The notes under the pieces: model-generated
Database searches by the model: none
What the model saw: only the letters and a program-made list of their open reading frames with translations
Told to the model about the DNA's origin: nothing
In this document: piece after piece, positions 1 to 8,721 of the stretch
Position numbering within the stretch: position 1 is the first letter of the stretch
Layout of the letters: every line of letters starts with the position of its first letter
Position numbers and translations under genes: made by a program
Assembly (NCBI GenBank): GCA_031772625.1
Contig: CM062815.1
Coordinates: 921,980,582 to 922,044,581, forward strand
DNA length: 64,000 nucleotides
Direction of reading: 5' to 3'
Origin: Pinus tabuliformis
Lineage: Eukaryota; Streptophyta; Pinopsida; Pinales; Pinaceae

Positions 1-3000
1 AGAACATAGTGGGCCAGTAATAACCAGCCCTTAATATCTTGTCTACAGTGGACTTCCAGTACAAATGTCCACCACAGTTTCCAGCATGAAATTCTTGCAT
101 GATATTGTCAGTTTCACTCTCAATAAGACAGTGCAGCAAAATACCTTCATGGTTTTTCCAGAGTAGATTCTCATCCATCACACAAAATTTAGATGTTTTC
201 ATTTTTAGGAACCTAGACTTAGTTCTGGACAGTCCTGGGGGAGCACACAGGTTTTGTAACACATAACAGACATCAGAGTACCAAGGAGATTGTTCAAAGG
301 CTACATTGATCTTTGGAGTCGCCAGCTCTGTTTCACTGTCCAGTTGGTTGATATTTAAGGCTTGGAAATTTGCTTGTGTCATTAACTTGGCCAAACCTTG
401 CCCTTTTATCAGCTTTGTAGGCTTTATTTCAATGTCAAATTCAAGTATGTTTGCAATCCATTTTCCCCTTCTACCCTCTAAGTTTTCTTGTGTGAGAATG
501 TCTTTGACAATAGGACTTGGTACATAAGCCACAATATGGGAGTAAAGGATGTAAATCCTAAAGTCTTTGATAGCTTTGATTAAGGCATAGGCTTGTTTCT
601 CCATTATTTGGTACTTTAGAGGAGCATCTCTAAGAGCTCTGCTGAAAAAAGCAATGGGCTTTTCATTTCCTTGGTCATCTTTCTGTAATAATACAGCAGC
701 AATAGTATGCTGGGAGGCAAAAGAAAAAATAATAAAGTCTCTGTCAAACTGAGGATTAGTTAACACTGGGGTTTGAGTCAAGGCCAATTTTATACTTTCA
801 AAGGCTTGCTTTGCTTCAACAGTCCACTTAACCTTTGAATCCTTCTTTAGCATGTTGTTTAGTAATCTGATTAACTCAGCTAAATTTGGGATAAATCTTC
901 TTAAAAAGTTGATTTTTCCTAAGAATCCTTGCAGCTCCTTGACATTCCTGGGGTGAGGCATTTGTAGGATAGCTTGTATCCTATCTGGATCAATTCTTAT
1001 GCCATCTTTCGAAATGATGTGTCCTAAAAGTTTCCCTTCTTCCAAACCAAATAATGACTTCTTGGGGTTTAAGGAAATGCCATATTTTCTGCATGTTATG
1101 AAGATTTGTCTTAAATGTTTCAAGTGTTCTTGGTCAGATTTTGAAAAGGGTGTAAGATCATCTAAGTAAATGACCAAGAAATCATGAATTTCCTTTGCAA
1201 AAGCAATATCCATTGCTCTTTGAAACGTTTCCCCTGCATTTTTCAATCCAAAGGGCATCTTCACATACTTGAAAGTTCCCCATGGGGTAGTAAATGCAGT
1301 TTTGTCTTGATCATCAGGGTGCACTAAAATTTGATTGAAGCCTGAGAATCCATCAAGCAGTGATATCCTTGAAGCCCCTACTACCCTCTGAAGGATGTGA
1401 TCCATTTTGGGTAAGGGGTAGTTATCTTTGAGTGATACTTGATTCAGATTCCTTAAGTCTACACAAAGCCTGATCTCACCAGTTTTCTTTCTTGTAGGGA
1501 CCAAATTTGAAATCCATTCAGAGAACCTGATTGGTGCTATAATACCAGCTTTGAACATTTTATGCAATTCTTTTTCAATGGAAGGAAGGAGCACAGGATT
1601 GATCCTTCTCAATTTCTGTTTGAATGGTTTTTGATTAGGCTTGAGGGGGATGGTATGCTGGATGACAGACGTGTCATAGGACTTTAGATCTTCATAACCC
1701 CAAGCAAAGACATCTTGAAACTCTTTAAAGAGATCAATATATTTGGGCTTTTGATCAGGGGGTAGAGAGGCAGATAGCTTTACTATCTTAGGCTTGTCAA
1801 TAGTACCAATATTGCATTCTTCAACTCTTGCATCTAATGGCTGCATCTTTGGCTTCCTAGGGATGTCATTTGAGTCAAAAATATCCTCTAATGGGGTAAG
1901 GCCTACTGGGAGGAAATTGTCTTTGAGTTGTATGATTTCAGTTTCAACGTTGCTCATCTCCTCATAGTCAATTTGGTTTATTTGATGAATGTTTTCATTG
2001 TTAAAAATGGTTGGACTGAGTAGTTGTTTTGCTGTCCTAGGTGATATTGGGTGAGCAGATTGTTGAAACTGTATTTGTGATGGACATGCTCCATCAAATA
2101 TTTGTGATTGACATGCTGTCTCAAGCATTTGTGATTGACATGCTGTCTCAAGGTCAATATTTAATCCTGTGAACTCTTGTTGCAAGGTTAAAAAATTGTT
2201 TATTTGCATGTCATCCTCAAATACTTGCCATTCTCTGACGTTGTTTGGAATAGAGGGTCTGTATCTGACCTCGGCCGTGAAACAATTGTTGGGTTCTAAT
2301 GGAAATTTGAAGGTGCTGGCAAATGTTGCCAAGCTATGTGCATGGAGATTGTGGCCCCTAGAAATTTTTGTGATAACAAACTCAGGAAAGGTCTCTAATA
2401 TTTCAATTACAGCAGACCTGTAGGACCTCAGCCTTTTGTCATTGGTGACAAAATTCCCTTTTACTTGTTGAATTACTAGATCAGAGTCCCCCATGATTGA
2501 GAGGCTATGTGCTTGTAATGATTTTGCAATCTTGAGGCCTAGTAGCAGAGCTTCATATTCTGCCATGTTGTTAGTGCATTTAAAGTTCAATCTGTAAGCT
2601 CTACCTTCTGCATAGCCTTTCTCTTTGTTATGTATCCATACTCCAGCTCCTGCTCCTAACTTGTTAACTGAGCCATCAAATTCTAAGACCCACCAGATGC
2701 CTTGCTGGTCAGGAGATTTCAAATTCTGTTCATGGGATGGCAGTGTGAGCATGAGTTGGGGTTTGTTCTCCCATTTGTTTTCTAGGATAACTTCATCATT
2801 TGCTTGACCATCTTTGACCATTAGAGGAGAGCTAAAGTGTCTTGTTGAACTGATTGATGTTTGACAGGTGCTACTTGTTTGATCAAGGTTTTGTTTTTGT
2901 ATAAGTGTCTCGGTCTTAATGTCACTGCTTGAGAGGCCTGCACTGTCATTAAAGAGGATAAAGGAGTCTATGTCCGAATGAACAGCGTATATTGGGAAAT

Positions 3001-4948
3001 TTTGGGGTTTCTCTTCACTGCTGACCATATATTTCATGAGTGTTTCCCTATAAAGTCTTTTTGGTTGTCCAAAGACAGATATAGTTGCATATGACATGTC
3101 TAATTGCAGGGAGCCTTGGAGTTTCGCTCCCCATGATCTTGATAACAGCATCCCATATTTGGGTGGGATATCAGCAACCACAACATCCATTAAAATGGTT
3201 TTGTTGGGAAATTGAACCAAGGACACACACAAATCCTTTATTAAGCCCAAGCATTTGACTTGACTGGAATCAAAAGAAAACAGGTCTTTGTATGGTCTTG
3301 TGATATCTAAGTTTAATCTCTCCATGACTGCTTTTGGCATCAGGTTATGAGAGGCACCTGAGTCAAACATTGCATTGTGCAGTATTTTGTCATGTATATG
3401 TAAGCTGACATAAAACGGTAAAACCCCCGTGACTACTGCTTTTCCATCTACCTCTGGGCCAAACAGTAATTCTGGAGTGTCATCTAACACATTTACATCA
3501 TCTTTGCTATTGGTGAGCTGAAGGGATTTTTTGATTTGTTGTTTGTATATGTCATGCTTGGCTAGCTCTGAAAGGGGGATTGCTACCTTTAACTTGCCAA
3601 TCTCTGTTCCTAGGTCAAAGGGTTTATCAATTTGGATTTTGGAGTCACGGGTAGCAGTTCTTTCTCTGTTCATTAGATCTTCTTCGTGGATTTCATCTTG
3701 ATTTTGAAACCTGCCCCTTATATTGATGTCTTGAGGGTTAATGTTTGGGTTAGGGTGAGAGGACAAGGCTGCCATGGGCTGTTGTGGTGGGGGCAGTATT
3801 TCAGTGACCTCCTCAACCACTACTTCCTTTGTGGGCAAGTTTGTTTTGTCATTAGGTTCAGTGACTAAGGTTTCTTTAGATTGTTGTTTCTCTTTTATCT
3901 TTTCGGGCTGATTCACATTTACAGTCCTACTCCTTAGTTTGTATTGCTTATGGACTTCATAGACAGCAGTATCATATCCTTGTTTAAAGTCAAAGGATTC
4001 TCCTGATTGAGTTTGGAATGTTTTGCTTTCATCCTCCTCATGGTCCTCCTGAGTTAAGAATACATGACTTTTGCCATCCAGACCTATTAAGTTGATTTCA
4101 GGATCTTCATTGAGCTGATTTGCTGAGGAAGTTTCTGCATAGTTTTCTTGAAAAGGGGGTCTGATATCTTGGTCAGCACCTGTCTTTCCTATATTGGGGT
4201 TCTGGACTCTCCTAAAATTTGGGTTTCTAGGAGGGTTGTTTTGTGGTGCCTCCCATGATGATTTCCTTTCTACTGATTCCACTCTCTCTCCCAATCTCTT
4301 CATGCCATTTAGAATTGCATCTAACTTTTGATCAAAACCCGAGGGTTCTTCTTTGAAACCAGTCTTCTTTTCCAGCTTTGCCCTGTTTCTTTTGGCAATT
4401 AGGTTGGCCTCTATAGTGACTGCAACCCTTTGGGCTTCTGCAAGGGTTGGAGGGTCTCTTTCTCTCAACTGATAGGCCATATCAGAATCAAAACCATCAG
4501 GGAAGTTATAAAGGGCCAAATCAGGAGGGGGCCTTAAGTTCTGGGGGATAGCATTGTATATGTTGTTAAACCTAGCACAATACTCCAAAACCGTTTCTTG
4601 GGGACCTCTTTTAATAGTGTTATATTCACCAAGTATATGGTGCGGATCTCTCTTTTTCTCCCATCTGTTGGTAAATTCCTGGTATAGAACTTCAGGGGTT
4701 GCAATGGAATTTGCATTTAAGGATCTAAACCAAGTTCTGACATCCCCAGTTAAGCTTTGAACAAAGATTCTCATCCTGACACTATCATCATCTATTTCAT
4801 AGGTCTCAAAGTGGTCTTGCATCTTTTTAGCATGCTGGATGGCTGTCAAAGGGCCATGGGAGTCAAAAAATGAGAGTCTGGTTTGGTAGTCTTGGGGTAG
4901 AGCTGGAGCATTGGCTGGTATCTGCAGAGGTGCATATCTGTTAGCCAT
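1..4948 (-). CDS. gag-pol: Gag-Pol polyprotein: gag, protease, aRNH, RT, degenerate RNase H, start of integrase (partial)
   Basis: This is the retrotransposon polyprotein, open to the window edge. Counting from the first in-frame ATG (complement of 4948): gag core near residue 73 (WFRSL); protease DSGASHNLM at ~529; archaeal-type RNase H at ~755-890 with FDGS (~758), AEYEALLLG (~798) and GDSDL (~821); RT with YLDD ending at ~1264; classical RNase H from ~1408, starting FSFAS where family members normally have an Asp-Ala-Ser; integrase zinc finger from ~1621 (H-H, then YYWPTMF at the edge). I checked that the protease Asp, aRNH Asp, RT YLDD and integrase His codons share one frame. That frame is also open for 123 codons upstream of this ATG, back to a TAG at 5318-5320, with no ATG, so the true start may lie upstream. 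No frameshift or stop was seen, unlike the other elements here. Confidence 0.85.
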   Translation of the reverse strand, partial: MANRYAPLQIPANAPALPQDYQTRLSFFDSHGPLTAIQHAKKMQDHFETYEIDDDSVRMRIFVQSLTGDVRTWFRSLNANSIATPEVLYQEFTNRWEKKRDPHHILGEYNTIKRGPQETVLEYCARFNNIYNAIPQNLRPPPDLALYNFPDGFDSDMAYQLRERDPPTLAEAQRVAVTIEANLIAKRNRAKLEKKTGFKEEPSGFDQKLDAILNGMKRLGERVESVERKSSWEAPQNNPPRNPNFRRVQNPNIGKTGADQDIRPPFQENYAETSSANQLNEDPEINLIGLDGKSHVFLTQEDHEEDESKTFQTQSGESFDFKQGYDTAVYEVHKQYKLRSRTVNVNQPEKIKEKQQSKETLVTEPNDKTNLPTKEVVVEEVTEILPPPQQPMAALSSHPNPNINPQDINIRGRFQNQDEIHEEDLMNRERTATRDSKIQIDKPFDLGTEIGKLKVAIPLSELAKHDIYKQQIKKSLQLTNSKDDVNVLDDTPELLFGPEVDGKAVVTGVLPFYVSLHIHDKILHNAMFDSGASHNLMPKAVMERLNLDITRPYKDLFSFDSSQVKCLGLIKDLCVSLVQFPNKTILMDVVVADIPPKYGMLLSRSWGAKLQGSLQLDMSYATISVFGQPKRLYRETLMKYMVSSEEKPQNFPIYAVHSDIDSFILFNDSAGLSSSDIKTETLIQKQNLDQTSSTCQTSISSTRHFSSPLMVKDGQANDEVILENKWENKPQLMLTLPSHEQNLKSPDQQGIWWVLEFDGSVNKLGAGAGVWIHNKEKGYAEGRAYRLNFKCTNNMAEYEALLLGLKIAKSLQAHSLSIMGDSDLVIQQVKGNFVTNDKRLRSYRSAVIEILETFPEFVITKISRGHNLHAHSLATFASTFKFPLEPNNCFTAEVRYRPSIPNNVREWQVFEDDMQINNFLTLQQEFTGLNIDLETACQSQMLETACQSQIFDGACPSQIQFQQSAHPISPRTAKQLLSPTIFNNENIHQINQIDYEEMSNVETEIIQLKDNFLPVGLTPLEDIFDSNDIPRKPKMQPLDARVEECNIGTIDKPKIVKLSASLPPDQKPKYIDLFKEFQDVFAWGYEDLKSYDTSVIQHTIPLKPNQKPFKQKLRRINPVLLPSIEKELHKMFKAGIIAPIRFSEWISNLVPTRKKTGEIRLCVDLRNLNQVSLKDNYPLPKMDHILQRVVGASRISLLDGFSGFNQILVHPDDQDKTAFTTPWGTFKYVKMPFGLKNAGETFQRAMDIAFAKEIHDFLVIYLDDLTPFSKSDQEHLKHLRQIFITCRKYGISLNPKKSLFGLEEGKLLGHIISKDGIRIDPDRIQAILQMPHPRNVKELQGFLGKINFLRRFIPNLAELIRLLNNMLKKDSKVKWTVEAKQAFESIKLALTQTPVLTNPQFDRDFIIFSFASQHTIAAVLLQKDDQGNEKPIAFFSRALRDAPLKYQIMEKQAYALIKAIKDFRIYILYSHIVAYVPSPIVKDILTQENLEGRRGKWIANILEFDIEIKPTKLIKGQGLAKLMTQANFQALNINQLDSETELATPKINVAFEQSPWYSDVCYVLQNLCAPPGLSRTKSRFLKMKTSKFCVMDENLLWKNHEGILLHCLIESETDNIMQEFHAGNCGGHLYWKSTVDKILRAGYYWPTMF

Positions 4949-5537
4949 ATTTATGGGGTTTATGGGGTTAATAGGAACAAATGGGACAACAGGGATTACA
5001 GGTGTAACGGGGTTGATAGGATGGGTAACAAGTGGGGAACTGGTTGAGTGAGTATGTGCAGATGGTGAAGATGGAAGGAGAGGACTTTGAGGGGTTGATG
5101 ATGAACTAGGGGAATTGGGTGTGGAACGAAAAAGAACTTTGCAAGGAGTGGGAATGAGGATGGGTTGGTCTGACCTTATATCTGAATCAGCAGGCTTGTC
5201 CTGCTTTTGCTGTCTCCTTATGTTCTTTGGAATGATATTTGGGTTATCGACAATGATGGGTTGATTAGGGTCAGGGTTTGCCCTAGTGTGCCTTGGGTTT
5301 CTTTTGGGAGCCAGCTTCTAAGTATTCTTTTAGAACTTTATACAGAAGTTTTATATGTACAAGGACTGAACAAGCATTCTGGAATGACTATATAGGTCTC
5401 AAAACTAAGATGAAGTTTCCCTAGTTAGCTCTTCCCTAAAGCTGTCCCTGTGTTAGAGAAACAGTCCTAAGGCCTCTTGGCTAGTTTCAGGCTTGATGAT
5501 AGCTTTGGAAGATAGATAGAAACTGCAAAATCTTAAA

Positions 5538-5557
5538 GTCCCCAGTGGAGTCGCCAA
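5538..5557 (-). promoter_or_regulatory. Primer-binding site for minus-strand DNA synthesis
   Basis: The minus strand reads TTGGCGACTCCACTGGGGAC, three bases after the LTR-like end TGTTAACA. The TGGCGAC...CTGGGGA form recurs after the LTR at 19139 and, degraded, at 58818 and 29911. I recall this type in Tat/Ogre elements, attributed to a tRNA-Arg primer; the tRNA assignment is from memory. Confidence 0.75.
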
Positions 5558-5560
5558 TTA

Positions 5561-6813
5561 TGTTAACACCCAGGTTGTTCCCTATGACTCCCAAGGGAAT
5601 ACGGCCGGGGTAACCACTAACCAATCTTTTAATCACTGTTTCTAGCCAAACTGTGATCAGAGAGGGCTCTCTCTTTATGATTTTGTATCTACAATGATAG
5701 TGTTTTAGGCTAGGTATTGAGCATAGGTTATGTTTATGTTTTTGGTTGATGAAACTCCTTTTAGATTTCAGTGATGTAGTTTTCAGAGAGGTTGAATATC
5801 ATTGGGCAATGGAGTCCGTGGCTATATGTGTTTGAAACTTTGAGATGAAAGATGGAACTTACAGGGCCATTTGAGTGCTTAATAGAACATATTTTTGATT
5901 AAATGACTGGAAACAGGTAACACAAACAGTGAAAGCAGTTAAGAATTTTCACTTATTGTTTATATATTCCCAACAGACAGGTTTAAGAGGAAAAGACAGA
6001 GGTCTCAGGGGCAAAAATTGAATCCCTGAGAATGCCTATCACAGTAAAAGACACAGTTTTGAAATGCAGCAATTAAGGATTACAATTCTGTCACTGTATC
6101 TGAGGAAAACATGTATAATAGCTCAGTTTGAGTCCAGGGTAATCATGGGTTAAGTCCTGGAACTATCCTTTCACCTTGCTATCAAGTGTAAAACATTTAA
6201 ACAACAAAAGAGAACAAAAGACTCGAAAACATATAACAAAGAGATTTGAGAATACTTATTGTTTTATGCAACACCCTGGAATCCTGTAACATTCATCTTT
6301 CACCACAATACATCAAAGTACACCAAGCCTTGGAAATTCCATTCTTCCTTTGTATTACTTCTCTGAAAATATTACAGTAAGAGAGAGTTCTCAAAAGAAA
6401 ATTACAACAACCCTTTCAACTGCTGTGAAGGGTGAATATATACTTGCGGTGATTTACAAAATATCTGAGTTCTGAGTTATCTCAGATTTAACATTCTTAC
6501 CAACCACTTAAGATATTATGACCAAAATTTAATACAGCATTGATTACAGAGTACAGGCATTTTAATGCTCTGTCAGAAGATATTTTAGCTTTTAGGAGTA
6601 GCTAAGTCGGTTGAGATATTCTGAGTAAATGCTTGAAGACCTGTCTTTACTGCCTGTACGCTGTATCCTGGACTTGTCACCTGTGATTGTGACTGCTGCT
6701 TGTGGTGAGTCAATGGTCCTGCTGAGTTGGCTCAGCCTCTGCCTCTTCCTTGTAGATATTATTCCTCAAAATTGTGCCTGCGCATGTATGCTCATTTGCC
6801 TGGAGAATTAGCG
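5561..6813 (-). other. LTR 3' section between the LTR-encoded ORF and the primer-binding site
   Basis: About 1.25 kb with no convincing ORF on either strand. It begins (plus strand) with TGTTAACACCC, giving the LTR terminus on the minus strand. By position it should hold the 3' part of R and U5, including the polyadenylation region; I see no decisive signal. The short plus-strand ORF at its right end is a shadow. Confidence 0.55.
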
Positions 6814-8628
6814 CTACTGATTCTGGCCTGACAAAATTGTCTGTGTCAAATTCCTCCAGACATCCTGTGTGGGCAGTTGGTGTGCTAAGATTGCCCCTAG
6901 AGTTTCATCTGCTTCCGTGAATTTGAAGAAGTTAGGTGGTGTATCAAACAGATGCTCAATTTCATTCATGAGGAAAAATAGGTTCTCCACCCTGTCATAC
7001 ATAGTCTGCCCTGTGGCTGGCCCTGCGTCTGCTGAAGTGCTGGGCGGTTTTGCAATCTCTGCTCCTGCATGGGCATCAATTCTCTTATTGTAATTGTCTA
7101 GGGTGAGCAGTCTTCCTGCACTGCTTAAAATGCTGGGGAGGCCTCTGTTCTGTAGTGCCACGAATTTTTCCAGGAATCTGTTGATTTCAGTCTGCATATC
7201 CTGTGTCCTCCTCTCCAGTGTTCCAACCAAGTTCCTCAATGTTATGACTCTTTTGGCTACAGCAATTGTTTCTGTCCTGTTGGTGATTCCCATGACAGCT
7301 AATTGAGAGCTAGTCTTATAGTTTAGAATATTGATCATCCTAGTAGCAGCTTCTGGCATGTGTCCAAGGCTTGCCCTGGCTCTCTGTATTTCTCTGTTTG
7401 CTTTAGTGATGAGCACCATTTGCTCATCCATGGTCTCAATATATTGCCACTGGTTGGCAATGGACCGCCCAATGTTGCTCCAGAGCACTGCTTTCATTTG
7501 AGCAGTCACCTTTTCTAGTGCAAGCTCTTTCTCTAGTTCAGCAATTCTCCTCTTAAGAGTTCTTACCTCTCTCTCCTTGGCTGCCTCGTTCTGTTTGCTC
7601 TTGTCAAACTTTTCATTTACCTTAGCCAAGGTTTTCTTAAGTTCATCCAGCTCTTTCATTTGAGATTCCATGGCTTGGATCTCAGCTTGCAGCTTTTGCA
7701 TGTCTAAACTAGTAGCCTGTTCTGATGTTGTAGTTGGTGCTGTGACTTCTGTTTGCTGAGGAGGAGGAGTAGTTTTTAGAGGGACTTCCTCAAGATTTAT
7801 TATCACAGGAGGAGGCTGGGAGGGTTGGCCCTCTTCTCTTTGCTTCAGTAATTCTTGTAGTGCTGCCTTTGCAGCTTCAGTTTGTCCTAGCTGGTCTTGA
7901 ATCCTAACCAGCTCTCTGTATAGGGATACCAGCAGGTCTGTAGTATCCTTTTCTTGCCTTTGCTGGGAAACCTCATCTGTTTGTGGATGGATGGTGGCTG
8001 GAAGCTTGATTTTCTTTCTTAGGGCTGCCATGTCTGCATCCCTTATCTTCAGGAGTTCTTGGATGCCTTTGACATCTTTAGGATCATGTCCTATATCTAT
8101 AATTACCTCTTCCAAGGACTTGATCCTATTGTCCTTGGCTTGTGATGATGCTCTTTCTAATTCCAGCTGAGAAGCTGTGTTATCCAGGCTGCTCTTTAGT
8201 TTGTAGTTCTCCAATGTCTCATCTGCCAGGGAGGCATACACCATTTCACCAGTTTGTTTATGTAATTCAATCTTGTCCATAGGGTGTATGTCTTTGGCAA
8301 GAACCTCCATGTTGGTTCTTAGATAGTCCGAGGTGGACTGAGGATGCAAAGTTGTGGGCATGAAGTGGCTCATTATCATTTTGCCTTCGCTCACATCGAA
8401 AGCAGACATGAGTCTCTGCTGGTTGCTAGGAGCCAGGTTTAACAAGTGATTATACAGCTGCACTTTTATGGGATCACTCCTCCTTTTGATGTCAATGAAT
8501 TGCTGCTTTATACTTGACTGCCCTTCTCTATGTTGACCGGAGGAGCTGACCTCTCCTCCCATAGTCATGTCATGTCCACGCTGAGATGAGCTGGCCGAAA
8601 GTTCTCCACTGGGTGGGCCCATGCCCAT
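6814..8628 (-). CDS. LTR-encoded coiled-coil protein, downstream part (604 codons)
   Basis: I do not recognise a named family. The N-terminus is Ser/Gly/Gln-rich. A segment near residues 50-75 includes VQLYNHLLNLAPSNQQRL. Long heptad-rich stretches lie at about 135-200 and 300-390, separated by a Gln/Pro/Thr-rich linker. Next comes a conserved-looking helix (residues ~395-425, around YIETMDEQMVLI) and a less charged C-terminal ~170 residues. There are no catalytic motifs, zinc knuckle or membrane segment. It is in the same frame as the 615-codon ORF upstream. The 93 bases between hold one TAG and otherwise read through, so this ATG (complement of 8628) may be an internal Met of a longer protein. 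A decayed relative lies at 33.7-35.1 kb. A structural or nucleic-acid-handling role is speculation. Confidence 0.7.
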   Translation of the reverse strand: MGMGPPSGELSASSSQRGHDMTMGGEVSSSGQHREGQSSIKQQFIDIKRRSDPIKVQLYNHLLNLAPSNQQRLMSAFDVSEGKMIMSHFMPTTLHPQSTSDYLRTNMEVLAKDIHPMDKIELHKQTGEMVYASLADETLENYKLKSSLDNTASQLELERASSQAKDNRIKSLEEVIIDIGHDPKDVKGIQELLKIRDADMAALRKKIKLPATIHPQTDEVSQQRQEKDTTDLLVSLYRELVRIQDQLGQTEAAKAALQELLKQREEGQPSQPPPVIINLEEVPLKTTPPPQQTEVTAPTTTSEQATSLDMQKLQAEIQAMESQMKELDELKKTLAKVNEKFDKSKQNEAAKEREVRTLKRRIAELEKELALEKVTAQMKAVLWSNIGRSIANQWQYIETMDEQMVLITKANREIQRARASLGHMPEAATRMINILNYKTSSQLAVMGITNRTETIAVAKRVITLRNLVGTLERRTQDMQTEINRFLEKFVALQNRGLPSILSSAGRLLTLDNYNKRIDAHAGAEIAKPPSTSADAGPATGQTMYDRVENLFFLMNEIEHLFDTPPNFFKFTEADETLGAILAHQLPTQDVWRNLTQTILSGQNQ

Positions 8629-8721
8629 GGCTTGCCTTACTGCTATGTCCTCCTCTTGGGAGTCATTCAGCCTTTGTCTCTTCTCTCCTCTGATGAAGGA
8701 TGAGGTCTGGGGGGTCTCTCT

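Noticed and set aside
1-4948. Endogenous retrovirus or pararetrovirus
   Set aside because: Dual RNase H resembles retroviruses, but domains, primer-binding site and aRNH type fit plant Tat-like Ty3 elements, and there is no envelope or movement protein.
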